Positions 8,923 to 17,163 of a DNA stretch of 64,000 nucleotides are shown piece by piece. The translations under genes and the position numbers were made by a program. Origin of the DNA: Desulfovibrio oxyclinae DSM 11498. GTDB lineage: Bacteria; Desulfobacterota; Desulfovibrionia; Desulfovibrionales; Desulfovibrionaceae. Positions within the stretch are counted from its first letter, which is position 1. Each line of letters begins with the position of its first letter. The stretch spans positions 460,745 through 524,744 of the forward strand of contig NZ_AQXE01000001.1 of the NCBI RefSeq assembly GCF_000375485.1, written 5' to 3'. The notes under the pieces are model-generated. The model ran no database searches. It saw only the letters and a list, made by a program, of their open reading frames with translations, and was not told the DNA's origin.

Positions 8923-9792
8923 ATGAATTTTCAGGATGTTATTCTGACCCTGCAGGATTTCTGGTCCAAAAACGGCTGCGTCGTCACTCAGCCCGTTGAT
9001 ATCGAGGTGGGCGCGGGGACTTTCAACCCCTCCACCTTTTTCCGGGTGATCGGGCCGGAACCGTGGAATGTGGCCTATGTCGAGCCCTCCCGCCGTCCCA
9101 CCGACGGACGCTACGGGGAGAACCCGAACCGTTTGCAGCATTATTTCCAGTTTCAGGTGATCCTGAAGCCCTCGCCGGACAACGTGCAGGAGCTGTATCT
9201 GGAGAGCCTTGCCGCGCTTGGCATCAAGGCCGACGAGCACGACGTCCGCTTTGTGGAGGATGACTGGGAATCCCCGACGCTCGGCGCATGGGGGCTTGGC
9301 TGGGAAGTCTGGCTCAACGGCATGGAGATCACGCAGTTCACCTACTTCCAGCAGGTGGGCGGCATCGACCTCAAGCCGGTGAGCGTGGAGCTGACCTACG
9401 GCCTTGAGCGCATCTGCATGTACCTGCAGGAGAAGGAATCCGTCTACGACCTGCAGTGGAACGACCGGGTTACCTACGGCGACGTCTACCACCAGAACGA
9501 AGTGGAGATGTCCAAGTACAACTTTGAGCTGTCCAATCAGGACATGCTCTTCGACCTGTTCGACAAGTTCGAGGCCGAGTGCCTGAACCTGTGCGAAGAA
9601 GGACTGCCGTGGCCCGCGTACGATTACTGCCTCAAGTGCTCGCACAGCTTCAACCTGCTGGACGCCCGGGGCGCCATCTCCATTACGGAGCGGGCCGCCT
9701 ACATCGGTCGCGTGCGCAATCTGGCTTCGAAGATCGCCCACCTCTACGCCGCGCAGCGCGAGGAAATGGGCTATCCCATGCTGGGTAAATAA
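8923..9792 (+). CDS. glyQ: Glycyl-tRNA synthetase alpha subunit
   Basis: 289 residues, the typical length for the alpha chain of the bacterial alpha2beta2 enzyme. The family signatures are [37 protein letters not shown] and [20 protein letters not shown]. It carries the class II catalytic core that activates glycine. It lies 14 bases after recO and 35 bases before glyS, the usual gene order. Confidence 0.97.
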   Translation: MNFQDVILTLQDFWSKNGCVVTQPVDIEVGAGTFNPSTFFRVIGPEPWNVAYVEPSRRPTDGRYGENPNRLQHYFQFQVILKPSPDNVQELYLESLAALGIKADEHDVRFVEDDWESPTLGAWGLGWEVWLNGMEITQFTYFQQVGGIDLKPVSVELTYGLERICMYLQEKESVYDLQWNDRVTYGDVYHQNEVEMSKYNFELSNQDMLFDLFDKFEAECLNLCEEGLPWPAYDYCLKCSHSFNLLDARGAISITERAAYIGRVRNLASKIAHLYAAQREEMGYPMLGK

Positions 9793-9827
9793 CGGCGGCT
9801 CACGCCATCAAATAGACGAGACACACC

Positions 9828-11939
9828 ATGGCCGAATTCGTTTTCGAGATCGGAACCGAGGAAATGCCCGCCCGCTTCGTGCCGAAGCTCGCGGCTGAAT
9901 TGAAACAACTTTTCCGCGCCTCGCTTGAGGAAGCCATGATCGGCTTCGAAAGCGTGGACACCTACGCTACCCCGCGCCGTATCACCGCCCATGTGGTTGG
10001 AATCGCCGCGAAGCAGCGCTCCGAGGAAGAGACCGTCACCGGACCTCCGGTGCGTATCGCCTTTGACGAGGACGGCAACCTGACCAAGGCAGGGCAGGGC
10101 TTCGCCAAGACGCAGGGCGTTGCAGAGGATCAGCTCTACAAGCTGGAGACCGGCAAGGGTGAGTATCTGGCCGCCACCAAGACCGTCGGCGGTGGAGACA
10201 CCTTCGACATTCTTCCCGCGCTCTGCTCCAAGGCGTTGGACGGCCTGAGCTTCCCCAAGCGTATGCGCTGGGGCGATTACGACCTGCTTTTCGGACGTCC
10301 GGTCCGCTGGCTGCTGGCCCTGCTGGACGACAAGGTGGTCGAGTTTACGCTTGAGAACCTGACTTCGGGTCGCATCACCCGCGGACACCGCGTGATGGGG
10401 CCGGGGCCGTTCGAAGTGGCATCCGCTGCCGATTATTTCCGCATCATGCAAGAAGACTGCAAGGTCGTCATCGATCCGGAGAAGCGCAAGAATCTCATCG
10501 TCGAGGAAGGCAACCGCCTCGCGTCCGAAGCGGGTGGCAGCATCGTCTGGAAGGACGGTCTGCTGGACGAAGTTGCGAACCTTGTCGAGTACCCGGTGCC
10601 CATTCTCGGCGACATCGGGGAAATGTATCTTGAACTGCCCCGCGAAGTGCTGCTCACCAGTATGCAGTCGCACCAGAAGAGCTTCGGCGTGCAGAAGGAT
10701 GACGGCTCGCTGCTGCCGCATTTCCTGACGACCCTGAACATCGAGCCCCGGGATCGCGCTCTGGTCAAGAAAGGCTGGGAGCGGGTGCTCAAGGCACGTC
10801 TTGAAGATGCGCGCTTCTTCTGGGAAGCGGACATCAAGACCGACTTCGAGCACTGGCTCGCCAAGCTGGACAAGGTCGTGTTCCTCGGTCCGTTGGGCAG
10901 CATGGGCGACAAGACCCGCAGGCTGGAAAAGGTCTGCGGCTGGGTGGCGGACGAGCTGGGCGACTCCAAGGACGTCCTGCCCGGCGACATTGACCGCTTT
11001 GCCCGCGCCGGTCGTCTTTCCAAGGCTGATCTGGTTTCTGAAATGGTCAACGAGTTCGATTCCCTGCAGGGCCTGATGGGCGGCATCTACGCCCGCCGTG
11101 CCGGAAAGGGCGATATCGTGGCCGACGCCGTGGCGGAGCAGTATCTGCCCGCCGGTCCGGAAACTCCGGTCCCCTCGACGCTGCCCGGTGCCGTTCTCTC
11201 CATGGCCGATAAGGCCGACACCCTCGCGGGCTGCTTCGGCATCAAGAAGGTACCCACGGGCGCCAATGACCCGTACGCTCTTCGCCGCTGCGCGCTGGGC
11301 ATCTGTCGCATCATCATGGAGCACGGTCTGGACCTCGATCTTGAGCAGCTGTTGCGTCACGCTCAGGCCGCGTACTCCGAGGATGTGAAGTGGAAGGTCA
11401 CGCAGGAAGAGTCGCTCGAAATGCTGCTGGACTTCTTTGCCCAGCGGCTACGCGCCATGTTCACCGGACAAGGCTTCGCCACCCGCGTGGTGGATGCCGC
11501 CATCGGTGCCGGTTACAGCGATATTCACACCCTCAAGGCACGCCTTGAGGCCCTGTCCCGCTTCAGCGAGAGCGAAGGCTTTGAACAGGCGGTGCTGACC
11601 TTCAAGCGTGCGGCGAACATCATCCGCAAGCAGGGCGAGGAAGCCGGTCAGGAGCTTACCGGTGGCTTCGACCTCGACATGCTTGAGGACGACGCCGAAA
11701 AGGCGCTTGCAGAGCGCATGGAAGAATCCGCTCCGCGCTTTGAGCAGCTCTGGGCCGACGGCGACTTTGACGGGCTGTTCGGTCAGCTTGCGGAACTGCG
11801 GCCCAGCGTGGACGCCTTCTTTGACAATGTCATGGTCATGTGTGAAGATTCTTCACTCAGGGCCAACCGCCTGAATCTGCTGAAGGCTTTGGTCGACAGG
11901 CTGGGACGCCTTGCCGACTTCAATGCCCTTCAGGTCTAG
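9828..11939 (+). CDS. glyS: Glycyl-tRNA synthetase beta subunit
   Basis: 703 residues, normal for GlyS (about 690-700). It starts MAEFVFEIGTEEMPARFV, the conserved GlyS opening, and contains DPYALRRCALGICRIIMEHG and a C-terminal DALR-type anticodon-binding region ending VMCEDSSLRANRLNLL. It partners with GlyQ and supplies tRNA(Gly) recognition. It is the last gene of the mfd-to-glyS operon; rpsT downstream has its own promoter. Confidence 0.97.
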   Translation: MAEFVFEIGTEEMPARFVPKLAAELKQLFRASLEEAMIGFESVDTYATPRRITAHVVGIAAKQRSEEETVTGPPVRIAFDEDGNLTKAGQGFAKTQGVAEDQLYKLETGKGEYLAATKTVGGGDTFDILPALCSKALDGLSFPKRMRWGDYDLLFGRPVRWLLALLDDKVVEFTLENLTSGRITRGHRVMGPGPFEVASAADYFRIMQEDCKVVIDPEKRKNLIVEEGNRLASEAGGSIVWKDGLLDEVANLVEYPVPILGDIGEMYLELPREVLLTSMQSHQKSFGVQKDDGSLLPHFLTTLNIEPRDRALVKKGWERVLKARLEDARFFWEADIKTDFEHWLAKLDKVVFLGPLGSMGDKTRRLEKVCGWVADELGDSKDVLPGDIDRFARAGRLSKADLVSEMVNEFDSLQGLMGGIYARRAGKGDIVADAVAEQYLPAGPETPVPSTLPGAVLSMADKADTLAGCFGIKKVPTGANDPYALRRCALGICRIIMEHGLDLDLEQLLRHAQAAYSEDVKWKVTQEESLEMLLDFFAQRLRAMFTGQGFATRVVDAAIGAGYSDIHTLKARLEALSRFSESEGFEQAVLTFKRAANIIRKQGEEAGQELTGGFDLDMLEDDAEKALAERMEESAPRFEQLWADGDFDGLFGQLAELRPSVDAFFDNVMVMCEDSSLRANRLNLLKALVDRLGRLADFNALQV

Positions 11940-11946
11940 AAAATGC

Positions 11947-11975
11947 TTGACAAACGGGGGCAGTGCTAGATAAGT
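11947..11975 (+). promoter_or_regulatory. Promoter of rpsT
   Basis: A perfect TTGACA is followed 16-17 bases later by GATAAG/ATAAGT, with a TGC just upstream of the -10 region. It lies about 70 bases before the rpsT start and directly after the glyS stop. Confidence 0.6.
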
Positions 11976-12046
11976 AGCTCTGCCTTCGCTTTGAAAATAC
12001 CGTTTTTTAACGCATAAGAATAAGACAAGCTTGAGGAGAAGTACCG

Positions 12047-12310
12047 TTGGCTAACCACAAGTCCGCCGTAAAAAGGCACCGCCAGAGCCTGGTCCGTAAC
12101 CTGCGCAACCGCATGGCCAAGACCCGCATCAAGAATTCCGTCAAGGCCGTCCAGACTGCCATTGAAGAAAAGGATGCCGCCAAGGCTACCGAAGCCATGA
12201 AGGAAGTCACCTCCGTCATGGACAAGGCCGCCCGCAAGAAAGTCATCCACTGGCGTCAGGCTCAGCGCCGCGTCTCCCGTCTGCAGCAGGCCGTCAACAA
12301 GATCGGCTAA
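12047..12310 (+). CDS. rpsT: Ribosomal protein bS20
   Basis: An 87-residue, very basic protein with the S20 pattern MANHKSAVKRHRQSLVRNL and a long helical body. It binds 16S rRNA in the small subunit. The start codon is TTG, set by the strong GAGGAG at 12033-12038. In enteric bacteria the poor S20 start codon is part of autoregulation; whether that holds here is unknown. It is monocistronic between its own promoter and terminator. Confidence 0.97.
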   Translation: MANHKSAVKRHRQSLVRNLRNRMAKTRIKNSVKAVQTAIEEKDAAKATEAMKEVTSVMDKAARKKVIHWRQAQRRVSRLQQAVNKIG

Positions 12311-12337
12311 CTGCTCGGACGTCTTCCGACTTTCAGA

Positions 12338-12366
12338 ACCCGCTCTGCTTCGGCAGGGCGGGTTTT
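12338..12366 (+). terminator. Rho-independent terminator after rpsT
   Basis: Stem AACCCGCTCTGC / GCAGGGCGGGTT around a TTCG tetraloop, followed by TTTTCG. Confidence 0.8.
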
Positions 12367-12390
12367 CGTGCTTGCCGTTTTCGTGTTTAG

Positions 12391-12430
12391 TAGAAGGCCC
12401 CGCCATGGTTTTCCATGGCGGGGCCTTCTA
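12391..12430. terminator. Perfect 18-bp inverted repeat between convergent genes
   Basis: TAGAAGGCCCCGCCATGG is followed by TTTT and its exact complement ending at 12430. It lies between the ends of rpsT (plus) and the Crp/Fnr gene (minus). Neither side has a strong T-run, so it is a barrier hairpin or a weak bidirectional terminator, not a textbook one. Confidence 0.55.
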
Positions 12431-12481
12431 AGTGGGGATGCCGTCCGCGTGGACAGCTTTCAGCTTGTTTCGATCTATGCC

Positions 12482-13156
12482 TCAACGTCCTTCGTCTGCG
12501 ATCTCGCGCAGGCCGTCGGGATGCAGAACCGTTATGTCCTTTCCGGACATCTCGATGAGTTCATCCTCGGTGAAACGCTTCAGGATGCGGGAAAGCGTTT
12601 CCTGAATGGTGCCGAGATAAAAGGCGATCTGGCCTTTGGGAAGGTCCAGCCGGAAGGTATTGGAGTCGTGCGAGGAGGCCAGCAAAAGCAGGTAAGAGGC
12701 TACCCGGGAGGGGGCTTCCTTGAGGCTCAGTTCCTCGATCTTGTTCACGAGAATCCTCAGCCGTTCGGCCAGCTGTCCCATCATCTTCATGGCCAGATCC
12801 GGGTCCTGACTGATGATGCGTTCGAATTCACGTCGCGGGATGAACATGAGTTCGGAAGGGTCCAGCGTCTGGGCATGGACCGGGAAGGTCGAGCCCTGAA
12901 AGACCGGGACCTCGGCAAAGGACTCACCGGCGCCGAAGATGTGCAGTATCTGCTCTTTTCCCGAAGGGGACATGCGGAAGATCTTCACTCTCCCTGAAAG
13001 CGTGGCGTAGAAACCGTTTGCCGGCGTGTCGGATTCGAAGATCAGTTCGTTTCGTTTGTAATGCTTGCAGACGGCGATTTGCGACAGTCGCTCCAGTTGG
13101 TTGTCCGGCAGCCCCTGAAAAAGGGAAACCGAACGCACCGCGTCAATGCTCTCCAT
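12482..13156 (-). CDS. Crp/Fnr-family transcription regulator
   Basis: 224 residues. A cyclic-nucleotide-binding-type sensor domain (about 10-125, with SGRVKIFRMSPSGKEQILHI and the GESFAEVPVF turn) is joined through the dimer helix to a winged helix-turn-helix (about 145-215). Its recognition part is IQETLSRILKRF. It lacks the N-terminal cysteine cluster of FNR, so it does not look like an iron-sulfur sensor. It diverges from the redox cluster starting at 13255, with a palindrome between them. It could be an HcpR-like nitrosative-stress or redox regulator; that assignment is inference from context. Confidence 0.87.
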   Translation of the reverse strand: MESIDAVRSVSLFQGLPDNQLERLSQIAVCKHYKRNELIFESDTPANGFYATLSGRVKIFRMSPSGKEQILHIFGAGESFAEVPVFQGSTFPVHAQTLDPSELMFIPRREFERIISQDPDLAMKMMGQLAERLRILVNKIEELSLKEAPSRVASYLLLLASSHDSNTFRLDLPKGQIAFYLGTIQETLSRILKRFTEDELIEMSGKDITVLHPDGLREIADEGR

Positions 13157-13195
13157 TCTCTATCTCCAAAAAAATTGCATTCATTCTGGCTGATT

Positions 13196-13212
13196 TGACT
13201 TGAATCATGTCA
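13196..13212. promoter_or_regulatory. Candidate Crp/Fnr-type operator in the divergent region
   Basis: TGAC-T-TGA-A-TCA-T-GTCA is a 17-base palindrome broken only at one symmetric pair. It lies 40 bases upstream of the regulator start and 43 bases upstream of the polyferredoxin start. It fits a dimeric winged-helix protein controlling both transcripts. No footprint data exist here; this is a sequence observation. Confidence 0.5.
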
Positions 13213-13254
13213 CGATGCCCTGGATTTGTCCATTGTGGGGCCGTGGAGAGACGC

Positions 13255-14568
13255 ATGAATATCCTTATCGCCATACTGACTTCCCTGTCGCTGATTCTGC
13301 TCGGCGCGCACCACCTTCGCTTCGGCGAACCGGGGCTGACCGCCGCAATGCTGGTTCTGGCGGCACTGTTCCTCGCCCGAAGAGCGTGGGTGCGGATTCC
13401 GGTGCTGTTTACACTCTTCTGGGGCGCGTGGACTTGGGCTGACGCTACTTACGGATTTGTTCGTATGCGTATCCTCATGGGAGCAGACTGGGAACGGCTG
13501 GTGGTGATCATGGGTGCGGTGATGCTAGTAACGCTGGCCGCCGTCTTGCTCAATATCGCTCCGGCACAGGCCGGGTGGTACCGCAAGGGCACGGAGAACG
13601 CCAGAGCACGGGGAGCCGTGTTTGTGCTCACCTGCATAGGTCTCGGCATTGCGAGCGCCAAGGTGTCTTTCCCCGTGCTGCTGCTTGAACGTTTTGCGCC
13701 GGGCTGGGGCTGGCTGGAGATCATCCTTCTCGCCATCTACGCCCAGTGGGTCGTGAACATGATGCTCGATCGCACGAAGCAGCCCAAGGTCCGCAGGCGT
13801 ATATGGGCCGGATTTTCGGCAGTGTTCTTTTTGCAACTGCTCATGGGGCTGCTCGGTGTGGACCGGATGCTCATGACCGGCGAGCTGCATCTGCCGGTCC
13901 CCGCCCTGATCGCGGCCGGACCGGTCTTTCGGGGAGAAGGTTTCTTCATGCCGATCCTGTTCGGCGTGACGCTCATCCTCGTCGGGCCTGCATGGTGCAG
14001 CCATCTCTGCTACATCGGCGCATGGGATGATTCGGCTTCCCGCATGGGAGCGCGCCGTCCGGCTAATCTGGGACGAAGGATTGTTCTGCTGACCCGAGTC
14101 GCATCCCTCGTGCTGGTCGTGGCAGCGGCATATGCCATGCGGCTGACCGGAGTGTCCTGGATGACGGCGGTCTGGAGCGCGGCGATTTTCGGGATGGTGG
14201 GTGTGATTATCATGGCGACGGTTTCCCGGCGTATGGGAACCATGGTACACTGTACGACATTTTGCCCCATGGGTGTGGTGGCGAACGTGTTGGGAAAGAT
14301 TTCCCCGTGGCGCATCCGCATCGGCAGAGACTGCACCGGCTGCAACGTCTGCTTCAGCCGCTGCCGCTACTCTGCTCTGGATGCCCGGGCCCTGCAGGAA
14401 GGCAGACCGTCCCTGAGTTGTACGCTTTGCGGAGACTGTGTGGGAGCCTGCCGTCACGGGCAGTTGGAATATGCATTCCCCGGCCTGACCGCCGAGGCAG
14501 CGCGAGCAGCGTTTCTGGTCATGGTGGTCGGCCTGCACGCCGTATTCCTCGGCGTTGCGAGAATATAG
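13255..14568 (+). CDS. NapH/NosR-like polyferredoxin membrane protein
   Basis: 437 residues from the ATG at 13255, which has GGAGAG upstream and begins directly with a membrane helix. An earlier in-frame ATG at 13207 lies inside the palindrome and is rejected. About ten hydrophobic spans carry cysteine motifs WCSHLC and HCTTFCP at membrane edges. Two [4Fe-4S] motifs, CTGCNVCFSRC and CTLCGDCVGAC, lie near the C-terminus. Family role: moving electrons between the quinone pool and soluble or periplasmic reductases. It heads a five-gene cluster with a ferredoxin and two siroheme proteins, so it may feed them electrons from the membrane. Confidence 0.82.
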   Translation: MNILIAILTSLSLILLGAHHLRFGEPGLTAAMLVLAALFLARRAWVRIPVLFTLFWGAWTWADATYGFVRMRILMGADWERLVVIMGAVMLVTLAAVLLNIAPAQAGWYRKGTENARARGAVFVLTCIGLGIASAKVSFPVLLLERFAPGWGWLEIILLAIYAQWVVNMMLDRTKQPKVRRRIWAGFSAVFFLQLLMGLLGVDRMLMTGELHLPVPALIAAGPVFRGEGFFMPILFGVTLILVGPAWCSHLCYIGAWDDSASRMGARRPANLGRRIVLLTRVASLVLVVAAAYAMRLTGVSWMTAVWSAAIFGMVGVIIMATVSRRMGTMVHCTTFCPMGVVANVLGKISPWRIRIGRDCTGCNVCFSRCRYSALDARALQEGRPSLSCTLCGDCVGACRHGQLEYAFPGLTAEAARAAFLVMVVGLHAVFLGVARI

Positions 14569-14594
14569 CAATAAGCAAGAAACAGGAGGACAAT

Positions 14595-15377
14595 ATGATT
14601 ACCAATAGAAAGATCATTCGCATCGACGAAGAGAAGTGCGACGGCTGCGGCCTGTGCGTCACCGGCTGTGACGAGGGTGCTCTGCAGATAATCGACGGAA
14701 AGGCCCGGCTCGTGAAGGAAAACTTCTGCGACGGTCTTGGAGCGTGCATCGGCGAATGCCCTCAGGGGGCGCTGACCATCGAGGAACGTCCGGCAGAGGA
14801 CTTTGAACCGGAAGCCGTGAAGGAGCACCTCAAGAAGCAGGGACGCGACATCCCTGATCACCTGCCCACCACCGAGGAAGTGCGTGGTACCCCCGTGCGG
14901 CCCATGGGTGGCGGTTGTCCCGGTTCCCAGCTGCGCAAGATGACACCCTGTGGTCAGGCAAACAAGCCCAAGGAGCAGAAGACTGCCGAAGGCTCCAGCC
15001 TGTCCCACTGGCCCGTGCAGCTGCGCCTTGTTCCGCCGACCGCGCCGTTCCTGCAGAACGCCGATGTGCTGCTGACCGCAGACTGCGTGCCCGTGGCGCT
15101 GCCCGGCTACCATTCGGACTACGTGGCAGGCAAGGTTGTGCTCATGGGCTGCCCCAAGTTCGACAACCAGATGGAATACGCCAATAAGCTGGCGGACATG
15201 GTGAACACGGCAAACCTGAATTCCATCACCGTGATGGAAATGGAGGTTCCCTGCTGCTCCACCATGAGCGTCATTCTGGACAAGGCCTTCGAGATGGCGG
15301 GAAGGCGGGTCCCCGTGACCAAGCTGACCATCTCGCTTGACGGCCGTGTCATCAATACCGAAACCTTTGAAGCGTAA
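14595..15377 (+). CDS. 4Fe-4S ferredoxin-type protein with extra conserved C-terminal domain
   Basis: 260 residues from the ATG at 14595 (AGGAGGA upstream). The N-terminus has one classic motif CDGCGLCVTGC and a second, altered CDGLGACIGECP. A central GGGCPGS and a C-terminal domain with HWPVQLRLV, LMGCPKFDN and MEVPCCST follow. I recognise this architecture from ferredoxins of anaerobes that are often linked to Crp-type regulators and hybrid-cluster protein. It is likely a cytosolic electron carrier for the siroheme proteins downstream. The frame is open far upstream, but the Shine-Dalgarno decides the start. Confidence 0.8.
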   Translation: MITNRKIIRIDEEKCDGCGLCVTGCDEGALQIIDGKARLVKENFCDGLGACIGECPQGALTIEERPAEDFEPEAVKEHLKKQGRDIPDHLPTTEEVRGTPVRPMGGGCPGSQLRKMTPCGQANKPKEQKTAEGSSLSHWPVQLRLVPPTAPFLQNADVLLTADCVPVALPGYHSDYVAGKVVLMGCPKFDNQMEYANKLADMVNTANLNSITVMEMEVPCCSTMSVILDKAFEMAGRRVPVTKLTISLDGRVINTETFEA

Positions 15378-15389
15378 GGAGACAAAGCC

Positions 15390-15707
15390 ATGCGCAAGAT
15401 CGACCTCATCGCAGAAAACGGATTCAAGGAGAAGACCTTCAGCAACATGCTCGTGCACGACTGCGCGTTCGTGAAGGTCATCAACTTCAACTTCGAACCG
15501 GGGCAGGAACTGCCTGTGCACAGCCACGATATCGAGGGCGAGCTGACCATCACCGTCCTTGAGGGCGGCGGCCAGTTCCTCGGTGCCGACGGCGCGGAAA
15601 TCCCGGCCAAGCCCGGCGACGTGCTGGTGAGCGAAATTGCGGACCCGCACGGCTTCCGTGCCGAGAGTCGTACACGCCTGCTGGTTCACATCGCGCCCCC
15701 GATCTAG
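15390..15707 (+). CDS. Small cupin-domain protein
   Basis: 105 residues forming one cupin barrel. Metal-site motif 1 is PVHSHDIEGELTITVLEGGG and motif 2 is PGDV...DPHGFRAES, so a His/His/Glu/His metal site is likely. The substrate is unknown; small cupins can be enzymes, sensors or binding proteins. It is twelve bases after the ferredoxin and eleven before the first siroheme protein, firmly inside the redox operon. Confidence 0.82.
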   Translation: MRKIDLIAENGFKEKTFSNMLVHDCAFVKVINFNFEPGQELPVHSHDIEGELTITVLEGGGQFLGADGAEIPAKPGDVLVSEIADPHGFRAESRTRLLVHIAPPI

Positions 15708-15718
15708 GTTCAGAGGCC

Positions 15719-16384
15719 ATGAAAACGGTTCATGACACCTTCGGAGCGGCTTCCTGCCGGGCGGACGGCCTCTGCGCCCTCCGTCCGGCAATGCCGCAAG
15801 GCTTCATGGACGCCGAGTCGCTCATGCGAGTCGCGGAGGTCGTGCGAAAGTACGACCTTCCCGGCGTCCGCGCCACCGGCGCCCAGCGGCTTGAAATCCA
15901 CGGCATCCCCCCTGAACTGGTGGATACGGTGACCCAAGCCGTGGGGTCGCTCGACGGAAAATGTCCGTTCATGATGACGCTTTGCCTCGGTAAAGGGCAG
16001 TGCTCCCGCGGTTTGCAGGATACACGCTCCATGGCGGCAGCTCTTGAAAACATGCTGGAAGCAATGACGGATATTTCCGTGCGTCCCAAGTTTGGAGTAT
16101 CCGGTTGCCCACGCGGCTGCGGGCAGAGCTGGGTTCGCGACATAGGGCTGATCGGTGACGCAAAAGGGTGGACGCTGCTCTTTGGCGGTGCTGCCGGGCG
16201 CAAGGCGAGACCGGGCGAAATTATTGCAAAACACCTCTGCGATGGAGATGTTTTGAAATATGTGAAGCGAACGCTTGATTTTTTTGCGGGAAACGCCAAG
16301 AAAGGGGAGCGCGCCGCAGGCTTTGCGGAAAGGATCGGCATGGAAGCCGTCCGGCAGGCGGCGCAGAACCCCGAGCCTGAGTGA
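15719..16384 (+). CDS. Small siroheme nitrite/sulfite reductase-like protein, paralogue 1
   Basis: 221 residues. It keeps the siroheme/[4Fe-4S] ligand pattern CLGKGQC (C89-x5-C95) and SGCPRGC (C130-x3-C134), followed by the shared WVRDIGLIGDAKGWTL strand. The size is that of the single-half, low-molecular-weight sulfite reductases. It differs from its neighbour at the first cysteine motif (LCLGKGQC instead of the usual ACPGTxxC) and has a cysteine-containing N-terminal extension (C13, C19). Both cluster ligand sets are intact, so it should bind siroheme, but the substrate may differ. It ends 16 bases before paralogue 2. Confidence 0.78.
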   Translation: MKTVHDTFGAASCRADGLCALRPAMPQGFMDAESLMRVAEVVRKYDLPGVRATGAQRLEIHGIPPELVDTVTQAVGSLDGKCPFMMTLCLGKGQCSRGLQDTRSMAAALENMLEAMTDISVRPKFGVSGCPRGCGQSWVRDIGLIGDAKGWTLLFGGAAGRKARPGEIIAKHLCDGDVLKYVKRTLDFFAGNAKKGERAAGFAERIGMEAVRQAAQNPEPE

Positions 16385-16400
16385 CCCCAAGGAGTACAGC

Positions 16401-17060
16401 ATGTCCGCCACGCCAAAAGGCGCCATCCTTCAACGCGACAAGAAAACATACGCCATCGTCCCGCGCACGCCGGTGGGACTCGTGACCCCCGACTCCCTCG
16501 AAGCGATCGCGCGGGCAGCCAGAAAATACGACGTTCCCATCATGAAGATAACCTCGGGCCAGCGCATTGCCATGGTCGGCCTTGAGGAAGAGAACGTGGA
16601 CAAGGTCTGGGAAGACCTCAAGATGGAAATCGGCCCGGCGGTCGGGCTCTGTGTCCACTATGTTCAGGCCTGTCCGGGTACCGAGGTATGCAGCCTCGGC
16701 CAGCGCGATTCCCTCGGCTTCGGCCTTGAACTCGAAGACCATTTCGTGGGCTACGAGATGCCTGCCAAACTCAAGATTGGTATCTCCGGCTGCCCCATGT
16801 GCTGCGCCGAGTCCTATGTTCGCGACGTGGGCCTTATCGGCAAGAAAAAAGGCTGGACTGTGGTTGTCGGCGGCAACGCTTCCGGCAGACCCCGCATCGG
16901 CGATGTGCTTGCAGAAGACCTGAGCCGGGGCGAAGCCCGCGAGGTCGTGACCCGTTTCATCGATTTTTACCGCGACAACTCCGGCAAGCGCCAGCGCGCA
17001 GCCCGTTTCGTGGAAAAGGTCGGCATCGACGAGGTCGTCAAGCAGGTCCTGCGCCGCTAG
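16401..17060 (+). CDS. Low-molecular-weight assimilatory-type sulfite reductase
   Basis: 219 residues, matching the small siroheme protein P590 known from Desulfovibrio (about 218). The ligands are CPGTEVC (C91-x5-C97) and CPMCC (C131-x3-C135), and the typical SYVRDVGLIGKKKGWTVVVGG strand pair follows. Family role: six-electron reduction of sulfite to sulfide (or nitrite to ammonia) with one siroheme coupled to one [4Fe-4S] cluster in the cytosol. The start at 16401 follows AAGGAG; the frame is open further upstream without support. It is the last gene of the cluster, before a terminator. Confidence 0.88.
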   Translation: MSATPKGAILQRDKKTYAIVPRTPVGLVTPDSLEAIARAARKYDVPIMKITSGQRIAMVGLEEENVDKVWEDLKMEIGPAVGLCVHYVQACPGTEVCSLGQRDSLGFGLELEDHFVGYEMPAKLKIGISGCPMCCAESYVRDVGLIGKKKGWTVVVGGNASGRPRIGDVLAEDLSRGEAREVVTRFIDFYRDNSGKRQRAARFVEKVGIDEVVKQVLRR

Positions 17061-17104
17061 ATGCGCCGGATGGCATCACCCGTTGCGGGATGATCTTTCG
17101 CACT

Positions 17105-17136
17105 GAAAAGGGCTCCTCTTGGGGAGCCCTTTTTTG
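17105..17136. terminator. Terminator between the redox cluster and the DASS transporter
   Basis: Stem AAGGGCTCC / GGGAGCCCTT with a T-run of six on the plus strand and TTTTC on the minus strand. It closes the siroheme operon and probably also the converging minus-strand operon. Confidence 0.85.
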
Positions 17137-17163
17137 TTGTTTGAGAACGGCCACAGTAGCCCT

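Noticed and set aside
13207..13254. An upstream ATG extending the polyferredoxin protein by 16 residues
   Set aside because: It lies within the operator-like palindrome and has no ribosome-binding site; the ATG at 13255 has GGAGAG and starts a membrane helix.
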